A DNA stretch of 49,033 bases, from positions 1 through 49,033 of the forward strand of contig JAQUUX010000010.1 in the NCBI GenBank assembly GCA_028693705.1. Reading direction: 5' to 3'. Under the pieces are notes generated by a model. That model did no database searches, was not told where the DNA came from, and saw only the letters and a program-made list of their open reading frames with translations. Source of the stretch: Lachnospiraceae bacterium (lineage in GTDB: Bacteria; Bacillota; Clostridia; Lachnospirales; Lachnospiraceae). Shown piece by piece: positions 18,037-26,452 of this stretch. The translations under genes were made by a program, and so were the position numbers. Numbering within the stretch: position 1 is the first letter of the stretch; each line of letters starts with the position of its first letter.

Positions 18037-19602
18037 TCAATAATTATCCGGAAGATCATTTTCCAGCAGAATATACTTGTGTCCATTTTCTTTTATAGAA
18101 TATGCATAGGATAATGCTTCCTCTAACTTTTCAAACGTCTGAAGTCTATCCTCTGCAAATCCGGAATCACGCAGTCCCTTTGCTATGGGTTCTGTATGTT
18201 TCTTTCCAACTAAAGCTACATAATCACAGCATTTCGCTGCATAAGTACCAAATTCGTAATTGTATTTTTCTTCTTCTTTTCCAAGCTCAACCATACCGGG
18301 GGTAACCAGGATCCGCACTCCTTCAAACATTGCCAGGGTTTCCACTGCTGCCTTCGATCCTATAGGATTGGAATTATAGGCATCATCAATAATCGTAACA
18401 AAACCTTTTTCCAGCATCTGCAGTCTGTGGGCAACCGGCTGGATCATACGCACCGGTACTCTTAATTCCTTTAAGGAAATTCCCAGTTTATGGGCAACTG
18501 CAATAGCTCCCACTACGTTGATCACATTGTGTCCGCCGATCAAACGCATCTGGAAATGCTCGGTTTCTCCATCAGGTGTTACTACATCAAATTCTGTTCC
18601 CAGTTGAGATACTTTAACGTTTTCTGCATAATAACCGTTTCCGTCAGAAACTGTTGTATGATAAAAAATCTTATTCTGGTAAGAAACGCTCTTCTCCTGA
18701 ATATAGGTATTATCTCCGTTCAAAAACAGCATACCATCTGCCGGTAATGCATCTGCCAGCTCAAATTTGGTGTTCTGAATATTTTCCATATTAAAGAAAG
18801 TTTCCAGATGCTGTGGTCCGATAGAAGTGATCATACCATGCTTTGGATGCACAATATCACATATCTCTTTGATATCACCCACATGTCTGGCACCCATTTC
18901 ACATATAAAAATCTCATGGGTAGACTTTAGCTGTTCTCTGATGGTCCGTACCACACCCATAGGTGTATTGTAGCTTTCCGGAGTAATCAGAACATTATAT
19001 TTGCTCTGTAATAGGGTATGAAGATAATATTTCACACTGGTTTTTCCGTAACTGCCGGTTACACCGATGATCTGTAACCCCGGTACCTCTGCCAGTTTCT
19101 TTTTTGCATCGTTTACATAATGTTGATTTATGCCATTTTCAACAGGCTTGTTGATAGTATTTACCAGTAACATCATAAACGGCTGTGCTGCCAGCAGGAT
19201 GCCCATTACCATCCAAAGTGCTTTGCCACCACCAAGAACAAATGCAATTACCATACACAACATACTAATAATGGAATTAGTGATCACCATACGCTTTACT
19301 CTGTTGGTATACACCATTTTTTTCTTATTTTTCTGCTGTTTTAAATAACGGTAGTACCAGATTGTCAGTAGTAAAGCCAAACAGAAAATACCATTTAAAA
19401 AGATAGCATCAATAAAAGTAGTGAGAATCCCTACTGCAATAACTAAGATCAAAATGCCCTGCTTACTGATGTTCTTCTGCAGCCAGTGCATATGTTCCCC
19501 ATTTTTATAGCCATTTAACTGAAACATATGCAGATTATACTGCATAACGAACAGATAGGCCGCCACTGCCAAAAGGACAGCTGCTATTAACATGATTTCC
19601 AT
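18037..19602 (-). CDS. MurF-like ligase with N-terminal membrane segments
   Basis: A 521-residue protein. About 150 N-terminal residues carry four hydrophobic segments (about 3-20, 48-66, 68-84, 107-145). The rest is a Mur ligase: P-loop IIGVTGSYGKTSVKYYL (about 176-192), EMGARHVGDIKEICDIV, HLETFFNMENIQNTK, and a C-terminal domain with DDAYNSNPIGSKAAVETL. The last matches MurF (UDP-MurNAc-tripeptide:D-Ala-D-Ala ligase), which fits with ddl next door. The membrane part is extra compared with E. coli MurF but is seen in some Clostridia. The start may be ATG 19602 or 19593. Confidence 0.88.
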   Translation of the reverse strand: MEIMLIAAVLLAVAAYLFVMQYNLHMFQLNGYKNGEHMHWLQKNISKQGILILVIAVGILTTFIDAIFLNGIFCLALLLTIWYYRYLKQQKNKKKMVYTNRVKRMVITNSIISMLCMVIAFVLGGGKALWMVMGILLAAQPFMMLLVNTINKPVENGINQHYVNDAKKKLAEVPGLQIIGVTGSYGKTSVKYYLHTLLQSKYNVLITPESYNTPMGVVRTIREQLKSTHEIFICEMGARHVGDIKEICDIVHPKHGMITSIGPQHLETFFNMENIQNTKFELADALPADGMLFLNGDNTYIQEKSVSYQNKIFYHTTVSDGNGYYAENVKVSQLGTEFDVVTPDGETEHFQMRLIGGHNVINVVGAIAVAHKLGISLKELRVPVRMIQPVAHRLQMLEKGFVTIIDDAYNSNPIGSKAAVETLAMFEGVRILVTPGMVELGKEEEKYNYEFGTYAAKCCDYVALVGKKHTEPIAKGLRDSGFAEDRLQTFEKLEEALSYAYSIKENGHKYILLENDLPDNY

Positions 19603-19617
19603 ATATTATGATTTCTC

Positions 19618-20421
19618 CTACTCGTTTCCATTCCCTATTTTAAAATACGATTCCATAATCCGTCTAAATACCACCGGCTGATCCAGGAAACTGAAATGTC
19701 CTGCCCCGTGCAACACTGCCAGACCGGAACCCGGAATCAATTTCTCCATCAGCTGACCGTCTGCCAAAGGCGTTGCCGTATCTGCATCTCCCCAGATCAA
19801 CAGCGTATCTACTGTAATCTTTGAAAGCAAATCCGTCAAGTCCTCATTTACAGCTTTTACCAGACACTGACGCATCATCGGTGTGGCATTTCTGTAATCT
19901 TCCGATCCCTGACGACTTCTCCAATCGTCGATTAAGTCCGGACAGATTGCATACGCAAGCTTCATATTTACGATTTTCTTCAATACTTTATAGCGTCTGA
20001 TCCTCATTTTCTGTTTGAAAGATTTCTTAGGCAGAATCCCTGCACTGTCAATCAGCACGATTTTTTCAATGGTAAATGGTAATTTCTCTGTTGGAGAGAG
20101 CGCATCTCTGATTGCCATACGGATAATCATTCTGCCACCATAGGAATGCCCTATCAATGTAGCACTTTTGATCTCCAGTTTCTCCATAAATTTAATGAAG
20201 AAAACGGCAAAATCTTCTACCGCCCACGGTTCCCTGGGTTCTGTACTAGTGCCAAATCCCGGCAAATCCAACTGTACTACACGATATTTACTGCTGATAC
20301 AGGCAGCCACAGAGTCATAAACCTCCATGGTAGTTCCCCACCCCTGGAGGATAACAACAGTGTGCTCTCCCGTACCGGTTATTTTATAATTTATGTTATA
20401 ATCATCAATTTTGATTTCCAT
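19618..20421 (-). CDS. Alpha/beta hydrolase
   Basis: A 267-residue single-domain hydrolase. It has the oxyanion region ILQGWGTTMEVYDSV (about 25-39), nucleophile elbow GHSYGGRM (Ser about 93), an acid in LLIWGDADTATPLADG (about 208-223) and a catalytic His in HGAGHFSFLDQP (about 243). The substrate is not predictable. It is 15 bp upstream of the MurF-like gene and likely co-transcribed with the cell-wall genes. AAAGGAA precedes ATG 20421. Confidence 0.88.
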   Translation of the reverse strand: MEIKIDDYNINYKITGTGEHTVVILQGWGTTMEVYDSVAACISSKYRVVQLDLPGFGTSTEPREPWAVEDFAVFFIKFMEKLEIKSATLIGHSYGGRMIIRMAIRDALSPTEKLPFTIEKIVLIDSAGILPKKSFKQKMRIRRYKVLKKIVNMKLAYAICPDLIDDWRSRQGSEDYRNATPMMRQCLVKAVNEDLTDLLSKITVDTLLIWGDADTATPLADGQLMEKLIPGSGLAVLHGAGHFSFLDQPVVFRRIMESYFKIGNGNE

Positions 20422-20548
20422 AGATAATTCCTTTGCGAAGCCTTCTTTAAACAGCTCTTCTTCTATTAAATAAGCAATTTTCTATATACAATATCACAAA
20501 ACACTCATTAGTATACCATAATTGGTTTTTTCTGTCATTCGGGAGAGT

Positions 20549-20584
20549 AAAAAAATAAGAGGCGTCTCCCACGAGATGCCTCTT
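20549..20584 (-). terminator. Rho-independent terminator after the PanE-like gene
   Basis: The minus strand reads AGAGGCATCTC GTGG GAGACGCCTCT followed by TATTTTTTTAC. The stem is 11-12 bp with one wobble. It ends the 20595-21524 transcript. Confidence 0.9.
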
Positions 20585-20594
20585 TACCTCTTCA

Positions 20595-21524
20595 TTATTT
20601 ATCCAAATATTCATATCCGCCTTCAATGGCATGGATCAAATCCAATACTAGTGAGTTGTAAGGCGTGGGTACACCATAAATTTTAGCCTGTTCTACAATG
20701 GCTCCGTTGATGGCATCGATTTCCATTTTTACATGTTTCTTTCTATCCTGGTACATGGAAGAATAACCGTTTCCGGCTTCTATACAAACCTGACGCACAC
20801 TTTCCAGTGCTTCTTTTCTGTCAAAATAAGTGCCATCTGCTTCTGCTACTTCCACGGCTTCATATACCAGTCGCTTTGCAAAGTTCCAGGCATAATCATT
20901 CTGGATCATGTAACCAATAGGGGTTTCTGTAATTGCGGTAAAGGTATTCACGGACAGATTTACCAGCAGTTTGCTCCAGATAATACGCTGAATATCATCA
21001 GAAACCACTACTTCAAAGCCTCCATCCAGGAGAATGCCCTCCACCAGTTTCAGATTTTCTGTTGCATCATGGTTGCTGCCGATGGTGGTTGCTCCCATGC
21101 CGCCATGTCTGCTGGCCCCATTTCCCAGATTGATGGCATTGTGCTTAGATGTTCCGATGATAATATTTTCTTTCTTTACATATTCTGCAATTTTTCTGTC
21201 ATTTCCGGCGCCATTTTGCAGTGTCATAACCACAGTATTGGGCTGGAATAACATTTTATTCTGTTCCAGTGCATCATTGGTAAAAGTAGATTTCACAAAC
21301 ATGATCACCAGATCAACTGCTGTTTTTACCTCACCGGATACTTCTGCTGTTATATTTTTATAATTTTGTGTAGTGCCATCCAGTTCTTCAATGGTAATAC
21401 CGTTTTTACGAATGCATTCCACCTGGGGTAAATAGGAATCCACCATGATGACTTCGTGCTTTTTGCTGATATAGGCACCGTAGAGACAGCCCATGGCACC
21501 TGCTCCGATTACTGCTACTTTCAT
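20595..21524 (-). CDS. 2-dehydropantoate 2-reductase family (PanE/ApbA)
   Basis: A 309-residue NADPH-dependent reductase. The N-terminal Rossmann motif is VIGAGAMGCLYGAYIS (about 5-20), followed by VIMFVKSTFTNDAL, MTLQNGAGNDRKIAEYV (about 98-114), and the C-terminal helical domain with KLLVNLSVNTFTAITETPIG (about 186-205; the Lys and Asn are catalytic in the family) and SMYQDRKKHVKMEIDAINGA. Members reduce ketopantoate or related 2-keto acids, and only some are true PanE. I start at ATG 21524, with AGGAGGAG just upstream; the frame extends to TTG 21539. TATAAT lies at 21593-21588. Confidence 0.9.
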   Translation of the reverse strand: MKVAVIGAGAMGCLYGAYISKKHEVIMVDSYLPQVECIRKNGITIEELDGTTQNYKNITAEVSGEVKTAVDLVIMFVKSTFTNDALEQNKMLFQPNTVVMTLQNGAGNDRKIAEYVKKENIIIGTSKHNAINLGNGASRHGGMGATTIGSNHDATENLKLVEGILLDGGFEVVVSDDIQRIIWSKLLVNLSVNTFTAITETPIGYMIQNDYAWNFAKRLVYEAVEVAEADGTYFDRKEALESVRQVCIEAGNGYSSMYQDRKKHVKMEIDAINGAIVEQAKIYGVPTPYNSLVLDLIHAIEGGYEYLDK

Positions 21525-21666
21525 ATGCTCCTCCTGCAAAGCTTTTCTATCGCTTATATATTTTGCTTCAAAGCTTTTTTGTTTCCTATTATAGTGCGGA
21601 GGATTTGGATTTTCTATTACCCGAATGGAGTGTTTATTATAATTTTCAGTACATTATTGTATGCTG

Positions 21667-23943
21667 TTACACATTTTTATCGCTCATTGCCACCATTTCC
21701 GGTGTAATTGGCAGTTCATAAAATCTCTTTCCAACAGCATTATAAATAGCATCAGCCACTGCCGGAAGCGGTGTATTGATAACTACTTCCCCAATGGACT
21801 TAGCTCCGAAAGGACCTTCTTTCTCATAACTGCTCTCAAATGCCACGCGAATATGTCCAATATCCATGCGAGACGGGATCTTATACTGCATCAGGGAATT
21901 TTCTGCCACATGACCCAACGCGTCATAAGTAATATTCTCTGATAAAGCCATGCCGATTCCCTGTAAAATACCACCTTCGGCCTGTACTCTTGCCAGGTTC
22001 GGGTTAATCGGTGTACCGCAGTCAACTGCTGCCACATAATCAATAACCTTTGTTTCGCCGGTTTCCAGATCTACTTCTACCTCTGCTGCTCCTACCATAA
22101 ATGGCGGTGGGGAAATCTCCGAAGTATTGGTCACGGTTGCTTCCAGTGCAATGCTGTGTCCGCACATGGAGGCGGTGGCAATATCTTCAAGAGAAATTCT
22201 TTTTGCTCCTGTAGATACATTTTTCCCGTCAAACTCTACTGTTGTCACATCGCAGCCCAATAATTCCGCACCCAGCTTACAGATCTGTTCCTTTAATTGC
22301 AGGGCACATTTTTCTACTGCTTTTCCGGTAACGTAAGTGGTACTGGAAGCGTATGAACCGGAATCATAAGGAGAAGAATCCGTATCTGCACCCAGCACTG
22401 TAATATCTTCCATGGTACAATCCAGAACTTCTGCTGCAATCTGTGCCAGAATCGTATCGCAGCCGGTTCCCATATCTGCGGCACCAATGGACAAGGTATA
22501 AAATCCGTCATCATTTACTTTAAGAGTTGCACTTCCCACATCCACAGATGTGATACCGGAACCCTGCATTGCCATACCCATGCCCACACTGCGAACCTTA
22601 CCGTTTCCCATATCCCGCACCGGATACTTGTGATCCCAATCGATCATATCATGCACTGTTTGCAGACATTTATCCAAAGCACAACTGGTGTTTACCTGTC
22701 CGTAATATGCAGGCATCACATCGCCTTCATGGATGATATTCTTTTCACGAAGTACGAAGGGGTCCATATGCAGCTTAGCTGCCAGCTCATTGACTGCAGA
22801 TTCTACAGCAAATAATCCCTGGGTAGCACCGTAACCACGGTATGCCCCTGCGGACATAATATTGGTATAAACCACATCGTTTACAAAGCGGAAAGCTTCT
22901 GCTTTTCCATATAAAGGAATGGACTTATGACCAGACAGACCTACTGTTGTGGGGCCATGCTCTCCATAAGCACCTGTGTTGGATAACGTATAAAGGTCAA
23001 TACCTTTCACAATCCCCTCTTTGGTAGCACCCAAACGCACATGCATTTCCATTTCATGTCGTGGAGAGGAAGCTGTCATACTTTCTTCCCTGGTGAAAAT
23101 AATCTTGGCAGGCTTCTTCGTCATCCAGGTAACATATGCCGGATATACTTCACAAACCGAAGTCTGCTTTGCACCAAAACCGCCTCCGATACGAGGTTTG
23201 CTTACCCGGATCATGGATTTGGGAATATGTAATGCATTAGCAATGATACGCCGACAATGGAATACAATCTGTGTCGAACTCACCACGTTCAATCTGCCAT
23301 AAGCATCCATGGTACAAAATGTACGGAACGTTTCCATCATGGTCTGCTGACAGGCCTTGGTATGATAAACATGGTCGATGACCACATCGCTTTCTGCAAA
23401 TACTTTTTCTATATCACCCTCTGATGATTCATCATGGGCGCACAGATTTCGTTTATTGTCCGCACCTACAGGACATAAACTTTCCCAGTTATCCTCCGGA
23501 TGCACCAGTATCTTATTATCTTTTGCCACATGAAAATCTAACAAAGGCTCTAAAACTTCATATTCTACTTTGATCAGTTTCATGGCCTGATCCACTGTCT
23601 TTTCATCCTGACCTGCTACAATTGCTACCACATCGCCTACAAAACGAACATGTCTGTCTATTAATAGTCTGTCATAGGGGCTGGGCTCCGGATAGGTCTG
23701 TCCGGCCTGGGTATACCGTTTTGCATCCTGCGGGATATCCTCCCAGGTATAAATGGCTTCCATTCCCGGAAGCTTCATGGCATTCTCCGTCTGAATCGTT
23801 TTCACAATAGCGTTGGCATAAGGAGAACGGAGCAGTTTTACCACCAGACAATCCTTTGGTGCTATATCATCCATATAAACAGGCTGACCGGTTACCAGCT
23901 GCATGGCATCTTTTTTTCGAATGGATTGATTTACTGTTTTCAC
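21667..23943 (-). CDS. Molybdenum hydroxylase (xanthine dehydrogenase family), molybdopterin-binding subunit
   Basis: A 758-residue large subunit. Residues 1-110 are the aldehyde oxidase/xanthine dehydrogenase a/b hammerhead domain. The cofactor domains follow: RIGGGFGAKQTS (about 265), AGAYRGYGATQGLFAVESAV (about 365-384), QGSGITSVDVGSA, GAADMGTGCDTILAQIAAEV, SGSYASSTTYVTGKAV, and the catalytic Glu in PFGAKSIGEVVINTP (about 715). It hydroxylates a heterocycle or aldehyde with water. The Glu of bovine xanthine oxidase in FGGKE is Gln here, so the substrate may not be xanthine itself. It overlaps the iron-sulfur subunit gene by 4 bp. Confidence 0.93.
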   Translation of the reverse strand: MKTVNQSIRKKDAMQLVTGQPVYMDDIAPKDCLVVKLLRSPYANAIVKTIQTENAMKLPGMEAIYTWEDIPQDAKRYTQAGQTYPEPSPYDRLLIDRHVRFVGDVVAIVAGQDEKTVDQAMKLIKVEYEVLEPLLDFHVAKDNKILVHPEDNWESLCPVGADNKRNLCAHDESSEGDIEKVFAESDVVIDHVYHTKACQQTMMETFRTFCTMDAYGRLNVVSSTQIVFHCRRIIANALHIPKSMIRVSKPRIGGGFGAKQTSVCEVYPAYVTWMTKKPAKIIFTREESMTASSPRHEMEMHVRLGATKEGIVKGIDLYTLSNTGAYGEHGPTTVGLSGHKSIPLYGKAEAFRFVNDVVYTNIMSAGAYRGYGATQGLFAVESAVNELAAKLHMDPFVLREKNIIHEGDVMPAYYGQVNTSCALDKCLQTVHDMIDWDHKYPVRDMGNGKVRSVGMGMAMQGSGITSVDVGSATLKVNDDGFYTLSIGAADMGTGCDTILAQIAAEVLDCTMEDITVLGADTDSSPYDSGSYASSTTYVTGKAVEKCALQLKEQICKLGAELLGCDVTTVEFDGKNVSTGAKRISLEDIATASMCGHSIALEATVTNTSEISPPPFMVGAAEVEVDLETGETKVIDYVAAVDCGTPINPNLARVQAEGGILQGIGMALSENITYDALGHVAENSLMQYKIPSRMDIGHIRVAFESSYEKEGPFGAKSIGEVVINTPLPAVADAIYNAVGKRFYELPITPEMVAMSDKNV

Positions 23944-24419
23944 GCTCTGACCCCCTTTTCTTTTTTCCAGGAAAGGAAATCCTGAATCCCGCGAAGCTGA
24001 CCTTCATAGCCGGAACAGCGGCACAGATTTCCGGATAAATATTCCTTGATTTCTTCCTCTGTTGGAAATTCTATTTCCCTGAAAAGTGCCAGAGCGTTCA
24101 TAATCAGACCCGGATTACAAAAGCCGCACTGCTCTGCCCCCTGATCTGCGATAAAGGCTCCGAATTCTGCTGCCTCTTCCTGTAACCCTTCCAGTGTCGT
24201 TACTCTTTTCTCATCTGCTCTGACTGCCAGCACAGAACAGGACAAAACAGGCTTGTCTTCTAAAAATACGGTACAAAGCCCGCAATTAGAAGTCTCACAG
24301 CCACACTTCACGCTGTAGCAGCCATGTGCTCTTACAAAATCAAACAGGGTCATATCCGGTTCTATTGCTTCGGAAATTTTCTTTCCGTTTACCTCTATTA
24401 TAATGTTTACTTTCTGCAT
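23940..24419 (-). CDS. Molybdenum hydroxylase, [2Fe-2S] subunit
   Basis: A 159-residue protein that carries two [2Fe-2S] clusters. The N-terminal plant-type ferredoxin domain has KCGCETSNCGLCTVF with a later Cys in VLSCSVLAV (about 39-65). The C-terminal four-helix domain has QCGFCNPGLIMNALAL and NLCRCSGYEG (about 100-140). It moves electrons from the molybdenum centre to the FAD subunit. Size and motif order match XdhC/CoxS-type subunits. It starts directly after the FAD-subunit stop and overlaps the large-subunit gene. Confidence 0.95.
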   Translation of the reverse strand: MQKVNIIIEVNGKKISEAIEPDMTLFDFVRAHGCYSVKCGCETSNCGLCTVFLEDKPVLSCSVLAVRADEKRVTTLEGLQEEAAEFGAFIADQGAEQCGFCNPGLIMNALALFREIEFPTEEEIKEYLSGNLCRCSGYEGQLRGIQDFLSWKKEKGVRA

Positions 24420-25172
24420 TTATCGTTCCTCCCCGGTCATATTCGCTTCATCCAAAAGCTTCGTTGTCCTTTTTACCAGGACGTCTGCCAGATGTTTTCT
24501 ATATTCTGCACTGCCGCGAAGATTGGTGCCTGTTACCAAATTCTCCGGGATTCCATGAAAAAGAACTGCCCGTCCCGGTCTGGCACCGATTGCAAAACGA
24601 TAACTGCCATCTGCCAGTTTTGCTGCACCACAGGTTAGCACCGGAAAATCTGTTTGGGTATTTCGTACAGACTGATATGCAAAATGTACCTGCTCTTTTT
24701 TCACAATCAGACGCACCAGAATATCGTTATCCGGTTTGCTCTTGGCAAATTCTTCCAGAGAAACAATGCCGCCTTTATATAATTCCACATAGGAATCCAT
24801 TGTCAAAAACATGGTCAGTACATCGGAAAATCCAAATCTGCCGAAAATACTCCCCCCAACAGTTGCCAGATTTCTAAACTGTACACCCACAATATGGCGC
24901 AAAGCTTCTCTCATGGCTCCACCGGTATATTTTGTCAGACCGGCATGCTGCTCCAGTTCACGTAAACTTACCATGCAGCCAATCCGAAATTCTTTGTCCG
25001 TTTCTTCTATTGTATCTAGCCCCAGCCCTGACAAATCAATTGCCGTCTGGATCACGTTATTACCCTGTCTGAGCCAGAGCATGCCTCCGAGTATCCGGTT
25101 GCTTTTCTTCTGGTTCAGCTCCCAGGCTTCTTCTAAGCTCTCTGATTTTTTGTATTCTCTGATTGTAACCAT
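24420..25172 (-). CDS. Molybdenum hydroxylase, FAD-binding subunit
   Basis: A subunit of about 250 residues with the FAD_binding_5 and CO_deh_flav_C domains. The nucleotide loop appears as RILGGMLWLRQGNN (about 25-38), and the second FAD motif as VGVQFRNLATVGGSIFGRFG (about 95-114). It transfers electrons from the iron-sulfur clusters to an acceptor. It is the first gene of the operon. I start at ATG 25172, with GGAG 6 nt upstream; earlier in-frame ATGs reach 25193. The operator-like palindrome at 25243-25266 lies about 70 bp upstream. Confidence 0.92.
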   Translation of the reverse strand: MVTIREYKKSESLEEAWELNQKKSNRILGGMLWLRQGNNVIQTAIDLSGLGLDTIEETDKEFRIGCMVSLRELEQHAGLTKYTGGAMREALRHIVGVQFRNLATVGGSIFGRFGFSDVLTMFLTMDSYVELYKGGIVSLEEFAKSKPDNDILVRLIVKKEQVHFAYQSVRNTQTDFPVLTCGAAKLADGSYRFAIGARPGRAVLFHGIPENLVTGTNLRGSAEYRKHLADVLVKRTTKLLDEANMTGEER

Positions 25173-25242
25173 CATATTCTCCATTCTTGTCATGGTTTTT
25201 GGTTTTCTGTTCTTTTATTCTATCATATTTTATGGTACTATT

Positions 25243-25266
25243 CGTTGTAGTTATTAAACTATAACG
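25243..25266. promoter_or_regulatory. ModE-like operator between the molybdenum hydroxylase and ABC operons
   Basis: The arms are CGTTGTAGTT (25243-25252) and AACTATAACG (25257-25266), separated by ATTA. Nine of ten arm positions are complementary. The CGTTATA-type half-site is like the E. coli ModE operator, and a ModE-like gene lies 3 kb away in the same cluster. It overlaps the plus-strand -35 and spacer. Confidence 0.7.
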
Positions 25267-25273
25267 CTATAAA
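25245..25273 (+). promoter_or_regulatory. Promoter of the FecCD-type ABC operon
   Basis: TTGTAG (25245-25250), a 17-bp spacer and TATAAA (25268-25273) lie about 50 bp before ATG 25322. The palindrome covers the -35 and most of the spacer, so a bound protein would repress. Confidence 0.55.
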
Positions 25274-25321
25274 AATCTATCACTGTAGTAACAATAAAAA
25301 TAAAGGATTGGACAAATTTAC

Positions 25322-26443
25322 ATGAAAAAATCAAATGCATTTTTTAATTCACTAAAGAAAAAACTGGCAGCTGTTCTGGCTGTAACAATGGTACTTAGCC
25401 TGACGGCCTGCGGAAGTGCCGGAAATGCTGTCACCGGCACAGCTGATTCTTCAGCAGAAACAGGAGCAGAGGCAGAATTTACAGAAGCAACTGCCATGGA
25501 GCCAACCGAGGTAACTGAAACCGATCTGACTGTTACCTATCCGGTTACCATTACAGATCATTTAAACCGCGAAGTAACCATCGAAAAACAGCCTGAGACT
25601 TTAGTCAGCGGTTATTATATTACCACCAGTCTGCTGATCGCTTTAGGGTTAGACACAGAACTGGTAGGTGTAGAGGCAAAAGCTGCCAGTAGAAATATTT
25701 ATACCCTCAGTGCTCCGGAGATTTTGGAGCTTCCCAGTGTAGGAACAGCAAAGGAATTTGATCTGGAAGGCTGCGCTGCCCTGGCTCCCGATCTCATCAT
25801 CGTTCCAACCAAGTTAAAGGATTCCATTCCGGCTATGGAGGAACTGGGTTTGACTGTTATTGCTGTCAATCCGGAAGATCAGGATCTTTTGTTCGAGACC
25901 ATTGATATGATCACAAAAGCAACTAATACAGTTGCCGCAGGAGAAAATTTAAAAGATTATATCGTTACTGCCCTGGCAACTCTGGATACCACTTTAGTGG
26001 ATACCGATATGCCAAGTGTTTACCTTGCCGGAAACAGCTCTTTATTAGAAACAGCCGGCCCCACCATGTATCAGAATACACTGATCACAAATGCTCGCGG
26101 AACCAATGCTGCTGCCGATATTACTGATACCTATTGGGCGGAAATCTCCTATGAACAGCTTCTGAATTGGAATCCTGATTATATCATACTGGCTTCTAAT
26201 GCTGATTATACCGTGGATTCTGTTTTAGAGGATTCCAACCTGGCAGACTGTACTGCTGTAAAAGAAAAACAGGTTTATCAGTTGCCAAGCGACATAGAAT
26301 CTCTGGATTCTCCTGTACCCGGAAGTTTCCTGGGCAGTATCTATGCTGCCAGTGTGTTGCATCCCGAAAAGATAAATGAAACTGCCTATAGTGATGCTGT
26401 AGCAAAATTCTATGAAACCTTCTATGGCTTTCAACCGGAATAA
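25322..26443 (+). CDS. ABC transporter substrate-binding lipoprotein (PF01497 type)
   Basis: A 373-residue lipoprotein with signal peptide and lipobox LTACG (Cys about 30), an acidic linker (about 40-70), then a periplasmic binding fold of the BtuF/FhuD/MolA class: TITDHLNREVTIEKQPETLV (about 77-96), LIALGLDTELVGVE, LAPDLIIVPTKLKDSIPAMEELG (key residues L-A-P-D-L-I-I, about 155), and a C-terminal lobe with WNPDYIILASNADYT. The class binds ferric chelates, cobalamin or oxyanions. The ModE-like gene, molybdenum hydroxylase and MocA-like enzyme nearby favour molybdate or tungstate. It is the first gene of the plus-strand operon. Confidence 0.9.
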   Translation: MKKSNAFFNSLKKKLAAVLAVTMVLSLTACGSAGNAVTGTADSSAETGAEAEFTEATAMEPTEVTETDLTVTYPVTITDHLNREVTIEKQPETLVSGYYITTSLLIALGLDTELVGVEAKAASRNIYTLSAPEILELPSVGTAKEFDLEGCAALAPDLIIVPTKLKDSIPAMEELGLTVIAVNPEDQDLLFETIDMITKATNTVAAGENLKDYIVTALATLDTTLVDTDMPSVYLAGNSSLLETAGPTMYQNTLITNARGTNAAADITDTYWAEISYEQLLNWNPDYIILASNADYTVDSVLEDSNLADCTAVKEKQVYQLPSDIESLDSPVPGSFLGSIYAASVLHPEKINETAYSDAVAKFYETFYGFQPE

Positions 26444-26452
26444 AAATAGTGT

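Noticed and set aside
20447..20632. 61-codon minus-strand frame before the hydrolase
   Set aside because: It runs through the terminator of the PanE-like gene and has no start signal or family features.
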